From NCBI GenBank assembly GCA_020746875.1, contig JAGTJL010000010.1:62001-126000 (forward strand): a DNA stretch of 64,000 nt, given 5' to 3'. The position numbers were made by a program, and so were the translations under genes. Every line of letters starts with the position of its first letter. Positions within the stretch are counted from its first letter, which is position 1. The notes under the pieces were generated by a model. It saw only the letters and a list, made by a program, of their open reading frames with translations, did not search any database and was not told the origin of the DNA. Below are positions 19,624 to 31,584 of this stretch, one piece after another. This stretch comes from Rhexocercosporidium sp. MPI-PUGE-AT-0058 (Eukaryota > Ascomycota > Leotiomycetes > Helotiales).

Positions 19624-21501
19624 TGTTGGTACGCACGCTAGGACTGACGCTTTTCGTGGCAGAGAGGATGCTCCTCATAGAAGACTCCGGATTCTGGAAG
19701 GACGTCGGTTTCGGTGTCCAACAGGGAGTATGTCAACGGAATGCTACTACTCTTTCATTCCAAACTAAATTGAAGAGTTGAATATCTAAGTCGGCTCTAG
19801 TTTGCAGCACAGGAGGAAACGACATACTTTCAGAACATCCGGCACGGGCATTGATATCGGGGTATTTTTGGAGGTTTCCGCAATCTTGGGCTGTGGTTAA
19901 CGATGGTAAAGAATCTTTGATGTCTTGAAGATTAAATTTGCGGGAATTTGGGTCTCGAAGTTAGCATGCCAGACAGGATGGGAAGGAGCAACGAGGTGGG
20001 GCGATCGAAAAACGATCGCGACTGCCTTACAACAAGCAATTCTTATATCTCCTGAAGCAAGTATGTTGCGGAGTAAAAAGGTTCCGGTCCAAGCTTCATT
20101 TCTCAGATGAACATCGTCTTGCTAAGCTAAGAAAAAGCTTGGGATTATTTTTCAACAGGTGCAGATTCAATGTTTACTTCGCTTAATTGGTGCCGTGCAA
20201 CCATCACCGCCACTTCGTCCAAAGTCACTCGACTTGACCCTCACATATCTCCAAATCATATGCTTGATGCTATCGCATATTCACATAAAAGAAATCACAA
20301 TATCACCCGCAGAAACGCTCCTCACCGGACAGTTTACACCAGATGTGGACTACATGTGGGCTCCTTGACTAGGAAGGCGCGAAGTTAGTACATGAATTCA
20401 ATGGTACGAACATCTACAGGCTGAGTGCTCTCAATTTACAACTAACCGTTTAGGAGACTTTCTACTAAAAAAGAACTTCTGAAGCGTCACTTGATAGTCA
20501 CGCAGTTTAGGACTGATACTTCATTGCTTAATAAAGCATTCCTATTCCCGTCCTTTGCAGACTAGCTGACAGCTTTTCCTGGCTTATCTGCGGCATGTTG
20601 ATCAACAGCTGTTCAAATGGCTTATGTGAATAAGCAACGCGGCCCTTATTGAAAATATTCTTCCACATATATCACATGAAGGGGGGGTGAGGAACACATC
20701 AACAAAGCGAGCAGGACCGTACAACCCTCTATCGTGAAGTCCACCAATGAACTGCGTGATTCTATTCAAATCTTGCCTGTCCTGCTGATCACCACTGTTG
20801 TATGCGAATGCAAAGGGTCTATCAGGTCTTTGTCCATGATGCTACATCTGAGCCAGCCTGTTGAAAGAAAGCATGCGGCTGCCAGTTGGAACGCCAGGAT
20901 AGTTGTTATTCGTTGTCCAGTATTGACCATTCTCATTTGCAGCTCTGATGCCTCTTCCAAATCCGGCAAATCGTTGGCCGCATTATGGACGTTGAGATGC
21001 ATCAGGACTAGCATCTCAGCGTACGTCGACATCGTGGATCCTTGGGCTAGGTGGCTCTCCTCTTGACAATTGTAATTTTGGTTGTGATGTCTCCACGCCG
21101 TTCACTTATGCCTTTGTTTTCGGGACCCCTGGGGTTGTAGACAGCGGCAGCTTATGGAGAACATTTGGGATATATAGAGGCAAGAATTTTTCTTATCTTT
21201 ATAGCGCAGGAGAAGTCAACCTTCCAGCCATGAAAGTCATCACAGTGGGAATACTTTTCAAAAGTTTAGAGGAGACTTGGGAATCAAAATACCGGATGAA
21301 TGATTCCAAAGAAGCAAAGCACTCTTCATCTCGCAGCGCCACGGCACATATTTTGACAGCATCATAACCATCGTCAGTCTCTGGGTTGGAGATGCAGTCT
21401 CCCCTGGAGCCCCAAAGTAAATGTCAGGAAGTGTAAAGAAAAAATAGATTTTAGACTTATTTCTAATTAGTTGACTCTCCAACGCTCTCATACTGGTATA
21501 A
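19624..21501. other. Intergenic, 1.9 kb, no supported gene
   Basis: Several ORFs of 60-110 codons on both strands, none with a recognisable domain or intron support. A minus-strand frame at 20766-21032 (HLNVHNAANDLPDLEEASEL) looks somewhat protein-like and may be a fragment of a lost gene. Confidence 0.35.
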
Positions 21502-22822
21502 TCAGAAGTCTGCTTGGATTACCCCCACACAAAGTACTATTAACACAGCTGACAGCCCGCAAGTCCCCACTCTTGATGCGCCTCCAGCTTGAATGTATGA
21601 CGGGGTAGCAGCAATCGCCGTTCCAGTCGCTGTCACCGAAGACCCTCCATCTCCTCCATTAGGTACACTAAGCGACATGGAAGGTTGGAAAGTACCCGTT
21701 AAAATAGCCGGGACTGTACCGCCTGTGGGAAGGATGTAAGTGGTCCCGGACAGCGTGAGGGCTCCTCCAGATGTCAAAGTGTTCCCGCCAATGACTATAC
21801 CAGCTGTAGGTGATGCTCAGCCTCAGCCAAAATCTAACTTGGGAAGAATTGATATGGGGTTATGACGACTTACTGGGGATCCCAAAAATACTCGCGACAA
21901 TAACCCCGACACTTGTTGCCGTGATGATTTCGAGCCCGGTTGGGCCATTGCTGAATTCAACACCAGCAGTTGTAAGGGGCTGGCCTGGGAGAATTGTAGC
22001 CCCGTTGATAATCACCGCAGTATTTGAGGGATTCGAAGAAATAGTGAAAGGTATGCCGTTGATTGTTGTTGTGGACTGATCGGTCGGTGAGGCATCTGTT
22101 GGTGCTGGTGCGTTCTGATCCCTCGTCGTGGTAGGTCCTTGTGCAGCTGGTGGAATGTTAGCTGCTTTGGAACTAGTTGTGGTGACCTGTTGGGCAGGCG
22201 GGATAGCCTCTAAGGTCGAGCTCGTAGTAGTGGTAGACGAAGGACCCCTAGCATAGATCGTTTGTATCTCTGTTACCAGCTGGTCCACCGTTATCTTTTG
22301 GGTTTGCGTTGTAACAACAATTACTGTTTGAGATATAGTAAATCCACATGTCTTGAAAGTCGTCACGGAGGTGATTGTTGTCAGTCGTGTCACTGTGACT
22401 TGCATCCCATTCGCGTCCCCCGAAGTCGTAAAAGGTGCTCTGATGATATTCCTGGGAGGTTTAGAAGGCGGAAGCGTGACTGTCGTGGATATAGTGGTTG
22501 TGGAAAAGACTGTTGTGTTGCCATATGCTGTGGTAATAATTGACGTTCCAGTCACAATTTGGTAGCATGTCGTTAACTCGGTGACTATCACTCCACTAGT
22601 TATGGTGGATGACTCGGTAACTGTTCCAGCAATGGGAATTTGCGTGGAGTTCGTGAAGTAGTTGGGTATTGAATCTGCTTCAACTAGAAAGACAGGTGAT
22701 GTTAGACAACTTTCGCTACCACACCCCCTAGATGGCCTCTGCTTACCCTTACAATTTGTCCAGAGGATAGCACACGCAATGAGCAGATAGCAATATTGTC
22801 TACCGTTTAGGAGGGACATCAT
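21502..22822 (-). CDS. Ser/Thr-rich cell-surface protein, probably GPI-anchored
   Basis: Three exons in transcript order: 22822-22747, 22683-21874 and 21803-21502. They give 395 residues. The first intron (63 nt) is a multiple of three without a stop, so it is easily missed; splicing joins the signal peptide (YCYLLIACAILWTNC) directly to VEADSIPNYF. The body is Thr/Ser/Val-rich with imperfect TTT/ITT repeats, then two related beta-like units: the first has INGIPFTISSNPSNTAVIIN, and after intron 2 comes GNTLTSGGALTLSGTTYIL. The C-terminus ends in a hydrophobic tail (GTCGLSAVLIVLCVGVI) after small residues, as expected for GPI attachment. A cell-wall or surface role is inferred. No enzyme motif is seen. 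Confidence 0.75.
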
Positions 22823-24228
22823 CTTGTATGTCTTTGCACAAAATCAGAGTCGGAACGAGACAAAATATTCGCTTGCTCAGATTTGCTTGGTTTAATGTGG
22901 CTCCTCGGCCTTGACATAACAGCAAACTTGCCAGGTTCTCAGTCACGTAGCCATTGTAAAAACATCCATTCTCAGCCTCAGAAACCCCATTAGTGAGCGA
23001 TTGGCAGATTTTGGGTGGGATGCATGCTCAAGGGTTGGCATGCAAGTTTCCAATATTGTGAGTGCAACGGTGCTGCAGCAGTGCATTGCATGCAGCGAAA
23101 TTCACGAATCACAGATCAACGGGAAGATTGAAACACGAGTCAAATCGCTCCAAAACTATAAATCCTAGTTTATATTTCAGCCTCCATATCCGGAAGGGTG
23201 GAAGTGCAGAATCCGCCATATTCATGAATGCCAGAGCCACAGCCTCGTGCACCTTTAAATTTCTGCAGCAAGTCTTCGCTACTGAGTCTTTTCTCGGGCC
23301 GAACATCAAGTTCAACTGTGTCTGATGCTACTTTCGTACCTACGTCCTATTCTGTCCAGTATGCTTTGGGATTCTATCTCATACATGTATGGCAAAGATC
23401 TCTTTGAAAAGACGAGTTCCGAAAGCATGCTCTAGTGCTGGCAGAAAGCCACCTCCCAGGGTTACTTTACTCCGGAAAACGAGCCACTTGGATGAACATG
23501 TCGCGCGAGCGAATCATGGGAGGGGCAGAAGTCCGAAGGATTCGAAACCTGGACCGAAACCACACATTTGAATGTGTGGCTTGCAGGTTGGGGGCCAACG
23601 GGAGCCGGTTTTGTTCTTGTTACAGTAGTACCCCGCCTTCCACTCCTGCGGATTTGTGTTTGGAGAGGGCCTCGCTTAAAGTAAAATACAAGACATCTAC
23701 GTACTATTCAAGAACATAGTTAATTCATTAGCTTGATGAAGATTGGAAATGTTCAGCTAAACATTTCAAGTGATTACTTATAGTTGTGGTGTATAATTCA
23801 AATTCGCCTACTTTGCCGCCTCTGCGGCATCAAGTCGTGCAAACTGAGAGTTGCCAGTTGGCAGAACCTTGGGGGCCGATGTGGCTTCGTTTGACCACAT
23901 TGGGCCACACCTCTTCTCTTCCTATCAGCCGACAACGCTGAATAGCAAGGCTGGCGGTGTATCTGAGTGTTCTTGAGTGTCAGCGTCGTATCCTTCCTAC
24001 CTTCAGAGCCCCAAAGGATCATTCTACGAGGAGTACGCTATCTTGTCGGCTGAACACTTGAATATGATTTGAGAAGTGAAAGCTGTGGGAAGTTTGGGTT
24101 ACCATTCCACAGGCAGTCTCATTTTCAGCAGAGGCATCGTCTGCCGGACTCCATCGTTCTGCGGCTCTGGCCTGGCCCAGGACCACTTAATTGCTCCAAC
24201 CTCCGTAGTTCGACCGTCAACGACAATT
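22823..24228. other. Intergenic between divergent surface-protein genes
   Basis: 1.4 kb containing the promoters of two divergent surface-protein genes. ORFs here are short and unconvincing. An upstream exon encoding the signal peptide of the pepsin-like gene may lie near its 3' end, but I could not define it. Confidence 0.35.
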
Positions 24229-26067
24229 ATGTCGCCCGAAAAAGCGCTCCTGAGACGCAAGCCAGAGGTCATCCCCACACCCTTCAACTTCTCTCCTAGT
24301 GGAATCTTTGAAGGCAATGACGGCTCATGGTCAACATTCATCATCCGCGTCGGTACGCCAGCTCAAACCTTCCGTGTTCTAATTTCAACAAGCGGACAAG
24401 AAACTTGGGTTCCCCTCGTCGACGGGTGTGCTGATTTTGATCCTTTGAATTGTGGAGCTTTGAGAGGTGTACAAGATTTTCAGAATGCGCCAAGTGGGGG
24501 ATTCAGGACCAATCTGGTAAGTTTTGGTGGGTTTTTGAAGTCAACGGAAATGATGGTGCTTGATGAGCTAAACACTTCGTTGTAGAGTTCGACGTGGGAG
24601 CTTATCAACTTGTACAATCTAGCTTTAGAAGATCATCTAGATGGATACACTGGAGCTGGACTGTATGGTTTCGATACAGTAGGGTTGCAGCTCCCAAATA
24701 GTGGTGGAATCACCTTGAATCACTCGATAGTAGCAGGTAAGTTTGGTTCAATTCAAGAAACCTCTTTTCGTTGAACCTACTTGGTCTACATGCAATGTTC
24801 TTTCAATGCTAACCAGGGCAAAAGGAATCGGCACGAAGCATTTTATGCTTGGGATCTTCGGCATCGGCCCAGGAACAACAAATTTTGACGATTTTAACGA
24901 TCCCCAACCGAGCTTCATGGGATCTCTCAAAAATCAGAGCTTGATTCCCAGTCTTTCGTACAGTTACCACGCTGGTGCGTCTTACGAAAAGACCCCTGCA
25001 AGTCTTGTCCTGGGAGGCTATGACGCCTCGCAATTTGACGTTAGCAAAGTATCAACTGTCAGATTCAACACGAACGGATCGTACACATTACCTGTGGCAT
25101 TACAGGTTATCCAAGCGAGTGGCACACTCAATGGTGTTGTGACCCTGTTGCCAGAAGGCATCATGACTACAATCGATTCGACAATCCCGGAGATCTGGCT
25201 TCCTGTCGCTGCATGCGAGAAGTTCGAGAAGTCGTTTGGTACTTTCACCATCTCCGCACTCTTTTAAACCAATCTTTTTCTGTCAAGAAAGCTGACAAAC
25301 TTGAAGGACTTCAATTGGACAACTCGACAGGAAGATATCTTGTCAACGACACAATGCACATGAAGCTAAAGGAGCTTAACCCAGTCATCACTTTCAAGCT
25401 TGGCAACCAAACTTACGGAGGAGAGACGCTCAACATCGTACTCCCGTACGCTGCCTTTGATCTCCAAGTCAATTATCCGATCTATCCAAATGCCACGAAC
25501 TACTTCCCCCTGAGGCGAGCAATGAACGACTCGCAGTACGTGATCGGACGTACTTTCTTGCAGGAAGCGTAACTCCTCTTGCTCCGAATCTCTAGGCAGG
25601 GTCTGAAATTGATCGTTAACAGGTACATCGTGGTCGATTACGAGCGACAAAATTTCTCTATCTCTCAGAGAGTGTCGCAAGGCACGCCAACATACGTACC
25701 GATTCTATCCACTTCGCATCATGCTAAACCCGGCGGTCTTGAGAAGGGTTCGAAAATTGGTATTGCAATTGGTGTGGTAGTTGGAAGCTTACTTTTGCTC
25801 GCTGGAGCAGCAGTGTGGTATTGGAAGAGAAAACAGGTAAGCATGAGCGGACAGTCGGGGGGCACCGAAGAACCTGGAGGAACTCCTGGTGGGGAAATGG
25901 AGGTGAAAGCCGCCGAAAATATGACGGAGATGAGTTCACCAGGTGCTCCTGTGTGGGAATTCCCAGGTGATACCACAATACATCCGGAAGAACTTGACAG
26001 TGGCCCTGTTTTGGAGATTGGAGATAGAGAGGTGCCTCACTCGCGAGCTGAGCTCCCAGCATCGTGA
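24229..26067 (+). CDS. Membrane-anchored pepsin-like (A1) protein lacking catalytic aspartates
   Basis: Five exons: 24229-24516, 24586-24736, 24825-25238, 25292-25568 and 25623-26067. They join in frame to 524 residues. The pepsin fold is recognisable: WSTFIIRVGTPAQTFRVLI, then QETWVPL; LGIFGIGPGTTNF; and PASLVLGGYDASQFD, YVIGRTFLQEAYIVVDYERQ. At the first active site, ISTSGQETW replaces the usual DTGSSDLW, and the second reads TIDSTIPEIW instead of DTG/DSG-T. Both catalytic aspartates thus appear lost or displaced. After the fold comes a membrane helix (IGIAIGVVVGSLLLLAGAAV) and a cytoplasmic tail of about 90 residues. No signal peptide is visible at ATG 24229, and the frame is open upstream to 24076. 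The true start may be in an upstream exon. A non-proteolytic wall-sensing or binding role is inferred. Confidence 0.78.
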
Positions 26068-26404
26068 TAGAGATCCATGGTCGAAAAATCGATGTTGGAA
26101 GATGTACTGTATACAAAGTTGGAAACCATAACTTGGTCTTTAGTCATGCATGTTGTTCTATTACCGAGCTTTAGATTCATAATACTCTTCATGTTCTTAG
26201 ATCAGCAGCTCAATGCACTATGACCATGCAAGTATCGGTTGAAACAATGGTCTATAATTTAGAATGGCTTCTCTATCTAACCACATGAACTTAAGTTGCG
26301 AAAAACGCCACCATGTCATCCGACCCAGATGCCGATTCCCAGTTCCCTAACACCGAAACAAACAAGGACCACCATTAAGTCGTAAACCATTTCAGCTATC
26401 AAGA
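26068..26404. other. Intergenic between convergent genes
   Basis: About 340 bp between the stops of the pepsin-like and WSC genes. 3' UTR sequence is expected. Nothing else noticed. Confidence 0.4.
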
Positions 26405-29400
26405 TCACGCCGCGGTAAACACCGGAACAGAAGCACTCCACTGATTCGTAGCCGTCCCCGTAACAGTAACGCTTGTCGCCACATACAAATTATACATCTT
26501 CCCCGCACCACAGGACTGGCTTGGATCGCCTTTACAAGTCATCGTGCAAGCCTTCGTACCCACCAAGGAGGCTGGCTGTGGCGTCGGAGCTCGAGTTGCT
26601 GCGTAGCACTCTCTTCCGTATTCTACACCTGCGTAGAGAAACGTGGTGGCTGGCACGGCAGAGCGACGGGCTAATGCTGATGAGATGCAGAGATCGGGCG
26701 TCATGCTGTCGTTACTAAAGAGCTTGGGCATGTTGTGACCTCCGAACGGTCCGCTTGCGGGATCGTTGTAACATCCTAGGGAGGCGAAGCCGCGGATTGT
26801 GGAGACGGTTGAGCTGCTGGTTGCTGTTGATAGGGTGGAGGGTTTGCTAGTGGTTGAGGAGGATGTTGTTGACGGAGGAACAGTAGTGGGAGGGGAGGTT
26901 GTGGGGGGGGTACTTGAGGATGTGGTAGATGTAATGGTGGAGGTGGTAGTGGAGGTGGTGGGGATAAAACTCGAAGATGATGAACTTGAGGGGAACAAAG
27001 TTGAGGATGTTGAGGTCGAGGATGGTTCATTTGAGGTGGTTGAAGTTGAAAATGGTTCATTCGAGGATGTCGAGGATGTTGAGGTCGATGATGAGATGTC
27101 TGAAGAGGAGGAACTCTGAGAGGGTGGATCTGGAGCCGCCGACGAAGATGTAGATGATGGAGGTACGGAAGTAGAACTATTTGTTGTCAAAGTCTCTGTG
27201 TAGCTCGAAGATATGCTCGAGGAGCTGGTAGAGACAGTCGGTGACCCTGACGATGAGCTGGAGGTGGATGTAACGCTCGACGATTCTGTGAGCGAGGTGC
27301 TGGAAGAGGTGGGAGTGACAATTGATGAAGTTGACAGCGCTACGCTGGAAGTTGATGATGATGTGCTCAAAGAGATCGAAGACGATTGGCTCGGACTTGA
27401 GACTACGATCGCAGTCAAGTTGTTGTATATTGTCAAGCGAGACGATCCACCACACTATTCAATTAGCTTGTGACATGTAGACCCTGTGGCTTGGAAAACC
27501 TACCATCTGTAGTGGATTTCCCTTGCAGGTCATGGAGCAAGTACTCTCATCTGTTATGTTGCTGCCAGCGGTTAAAGAGTTGCCACAGAAGCCTATCCCG
27601 GATCAGCAAATTTCAAACTCTAAGTATGGAAGACTCACACTCTCGTCGGTATTCAATCCCAAACCAGATATAGCCAGTACAAGTTGAAGCGCACAGTTCA
27701 ACTGTCATGGTATCATCTGCAAAGGACTTCAGAGACAAGGCTCGACCTTTTGTTGATTCTGTGTAACAGCCAGCATAGGAGTAGGCACCAATTGTTCGCA
27801 CAATAGCAGGACCAGTCTGAGTTGGCGTTATGCTTAGCTTGGTAGACGTGGGTGTCAAAATTGATGATGTGAGTGTTGACGAAAGTGAATTACTCACGCT
27901 CGGCAATGAGAAACTTGATGAAGATACACTCGACGTCTGGGAAGTCGTCGAAGAGGAAGAAATTGAGGATGAGACGGGAGGAGCACCAGGAATGCTGTCT
28001 GGGCCTGGAGTATATCGAGTGCGGTCATAGAATACTGAAATGAACGTGCCATCGCCTCCGCAGGGCTGAGTGACATCGCCAGGACAACTCCAAGCACATT
28101 TCTTGAGACTTTCATCGGTGCTAGGCTCATCAGCAAAATGCTTGCCTGATAATATGGCTTGAACTTACTATCTAAGATAGGTTGGGGGAGTGTTTCCACA
28201 CTAAGTTGCTATCAGTACGCAAATCGAGCTTGAAACCAACCTGGAACTTACCCAACACTCCGTATCTGCTTCATATTAGCTTTTTAATCTTTGGTAATGG
28301 GAGTCTAAACGTACGGTACTCAGTTCCTGCGAACCTGTATCCCCCAGCAAGGCACTGCCTCTGGCACCAGCCGTTCTCATTTTGCGCTGAGCTCTGAGCC
28401 TTGCTGAAAAGACGACCACCACCATCCCAGTAACATCCAAGATACGTGTATTGAGATGATCCATTTGCGAGTAATGGGCCAACTTGCTGTGTGACAATGT
28501 TCGCTGTGATCGCTACATCGTGTACACCAAAGGTAACATCGCTGTAACCCATTAGCCGTTCTGATCACTAAGAGCAGTGAGAGAAAGGACTTACTCAGTG
28601 TTTAAGATCCAAATGTCTGAGACTGTATGATCCGCACGATTTACGCCTAGTGGAGCGGCAACAATGGATACCTGACCTAGTGCACAATTATTCACGTCGA
28701 TAAACTGCCCCTCGTGTAAATCAACAAGGGCATTTGGAGCGAGGAGTTCGGTGCCGACCGGGGGTTTACTCTTCGTAATGGCAAGTGCAGAGCCTCCTTC
28801 ATTGCAAATACGAATGCTCTTCGACTGAGTAGTTCCATCAAGAACGTTGCCAAAGTCCATTATGAGGGGGCTCTGAAAATCCCAGCCTCCTTCAATCGTC
28901 GAAACCGAGATATTTGCGACCGGGGCAGTGGAAGCAGAACCTGACAGAATGATGTACTCCGCACCTCCAGTGGTCCAGAATTCAACGAACGAATTGTACG
29001 TCCCCGTCACGCTTGCCAGGAACTTGACGGAGACGGTAAGGGACGCGCCACTCTCAATTGCGTCTCCAGTTTTTGGAAACTGGGTTGATGTAAAGCCATT
29101 GCCGAGGTCACCGTTCGTGATGTTCGTCCATTGGACATTTCCATTGATGGTGTTTGACCAGGCAGTACCCAAGATGCTGAGAGGTTGCGCTCCTACATTT
29201 GAGAGAATAAAGGAGGCTGTCAGGCCTGAGGGGGCACCTGCTGAACCGATTACAATGCCGCCAAGATCAATCTCAGTGGGGGTGATGGTCATAAAGGCAT
29301 TTTGTGAGACTACTCTCCCCGTCAGAGAGACTGGAAGGACGGTGCTGTACTTAGGGATCCCGTTTGTCGTGATGATGTTGAGACTTGTACTCTCCACGCC

Positions 29401-31584
29401 TGGAATGACCTTTCCAAATGATGCTTGGGGCACATCTTGAACAACGGCTGTTGTCAAATCCCAAGTCACTGGGAACGAAAAGGTCGCACCTTGGGCTAGG
29501 GCGCCTTGAGGAAGAGTAGAGTTATCGCATTTCCAGTTTGAATTTCCGGTTGTGCATCCATTGATCTTCGTGATGGGGATCAGTGCTTTGCAGTCCACAG
29601 TCCTTGTAGCACTCGTGCCAATGGTAACATCTTGGAAATCTATTGGATCGGTACAATTGAGAGGCAATGCCACTGGCGAGCCTAGGCACATGATATTTCC
29701 GTTGCTATCAGTTGTGTAAAGTCGGCCGTCTCCAAACGCTGGCCTCTGAAATTTGTTCAGTCCTCCAGTTGCTGGGAGGGGGATTGGTTGAAGCACTCCG
29801 TTGACTGGCACAGCATTGAAAGCTTGGAGGCCCAAACTTGGGTCCGAAATCCAGAGAATGCCTGTCCCGACTTGTCCCTTGAAGGTAGTCGTAGTGGGAA
29901 TTCCTACGCCGACTCTGCCAGCTGCAGGCCCATTTGTCTGGCCAACAAGGGTGAATGAGGGAACTCCATTGGAATCCAAGCCCATCTTGTAGCAAACAGT
30001 TGCTCCGCCAGTTGGCGTGAAATAAATGTAACCACCCTCCAGAGGGTACGAGCCAACACCAGCAAAGACTGTCCCCTGGGCTGTGATCGTCTGAATGACA
30101 TTGTCAGTTCCTCCCGGTCCCTGTTTGAACCCTCCCAGGTTATTCGCATTCATGATGTACGCCTTCGAATTCTTGCCCAGGGTCACGGCTATTCTAGATA
30201 TTCCAGTTCCCTTGAACACTGTAGGATCAAGTAGCGTGACTCCGGATGATCCCAAGTCCCGATCTCCTGCGTCCATGGATATGTATTCATAAGGCTCAAA
30301 ATAGTCGTTGAGGGTTATCTTTCCCTGTGCTGAAACGCTAAAGCTGCCAACAACCTCGTCCAAAGTGGAAAGCGGGGTTCGGCCAGAAGCTCCTACATCA
30401 CCATTGGCATGGCCTTGACCGTTGCTATCTTAAGTCAGGCGGTGCCTCTAGAGTAGCTTAGAAGTAGGCGGAACTTACCCCGTAGCTAGAAAAATACGAT
30501 TTCCATCAACAGCGAGGCCCATGCCGCCTAGGTCTTGTTAGCATGGCTATTGTTGTGGAAAGAAATGACTGACCTTGCCAAATACCGGCTTTGCCTCCCT
30601 TCTCTACCAGAAGATCGCCTTGGACTGGAGGAGCACCTGGACTTGATTCCATGGCAAATATCGAGGTAACGCCTTTATGAGGTCAGTCGAGCCACACATG
30701 AATTCGACAGAACTAGCATACCAACACCTGGTGTGGTGCTCACGGCGACCACCATTCCTGTGTAGTTGAAGAGATCACAGTGTCCACCAAAGCCACCCAG
30801 TACCACACCGTTAACCATTGCAAGGGATGGACGCTGCAAAACAGTACCACCAACGAAATATCTACGGCTATCAGTAGGAACAATAACTCCTCGAATGGGA
30901 AACAAACCTCGCAGGATCATTGTCGGCAAAATGGCCATCAATCAAGATAGGGAATCCAGGCCTATCTTGCAGGGTCTGAACGTCAATGCCATAGAATTGG
31001 TAGATGCCTACATTGACTCAGCAGGGTTCAAGTACGAAATGCGACATTTGAAAGAAGCTCACCATTCGCCAAACCGCCACTTGCTGCTCCATTTTTGTAT
31101 CCTTTCGAGAAAAAGTATGCAGTATTTGTGTTTGGATCTATGATTGGTGTACCCTGCTCGGATTTCAGTACAGCATAACTGATAGTCCGACATCAGAACT
31201 CACAATAACTCCAATGTAGTCAGGAATATCGGTGCATCCAATATCCTTCTGCAGAAATGGAGGTTGGACAGTCCGAGAGTTCAACAAAGTTCCATTGACG
31301 GCATCCAAAGTTCGAATGACGTTTTGCGAAGATGCAATAAATACAAGCTGCGATGCACCTGGAGGTGTGTACACGAGTGGTTTCGCATACCATCGCTCTT
31401 TATTTCCATATGTGTTCTTCCATAACATGCCGAATATCGCGGACCCCACTGTGTTGGGGTGTAGATTGTGATTGTCCAAATAGCCTGATTGGGAAGGGTC
31501 CGCATCTTGAATCTCGTCGGTTGCAGCCAGGGAGCTGACCAGCACAGGCACGAAGGCCAAGACGAAGTATATTCTCATCCACAT
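26405..31584 (-). CDS. Large secreted protein: propeller-like N-terminus, Ig-like region and three WSC domains
   Basis: Thirteen exons give 1525 residues with every phase consistent. In transcript order: 31584-31204, 31153-31063, 31007-30908, 30861-30728, 30672-30574, 30527-30479, 30424-28595, 28541-28315, 28265-28252 (14 nt), 28200-28169, 28120-27639, 27592-27504 and 27454-26405. A signal peptide (MWMRIYFVLAFVPVLVSSLA) leads a PQQ/beta-propeller-like region (about 30-500; QNVIRTLDAVNGTLLNSR, GGFGGHCDLFNYTG). Then come immunoglobulin-like segments (about 560-900; ITPTEIDLGGIVIGSAG). WSC domains start at LGCYWDGGGR, AGCYTESTKG and LGCYNDPASG, separated by Ser/Thr-rich linkers, the last being very long. 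The cysteine spacing of each WSC is intact (ECWCGN, ECFCGN, ECYAAT). There is no C-terminal membrane helix, so secretion or wall association through carbohydrate binding is inferred. The acceptor of intron 1 is ambiguous (GAGCAG). Confidence 0.85.

Noticed and set aside
23490..23580. Possible tRNA (GATTCGAAACC resembling a T-loop)
   Set aside because: No matching acceptor, D-arm or anticodon stem could be arranged around it.
26799..27119. Plus-strand Glu/Val/Asp-rich ORF
   Set aside because: Antisense shadow of the Ser/Thr-rich linker of the WSC protein. The composition is a direct result of the complementary codons.
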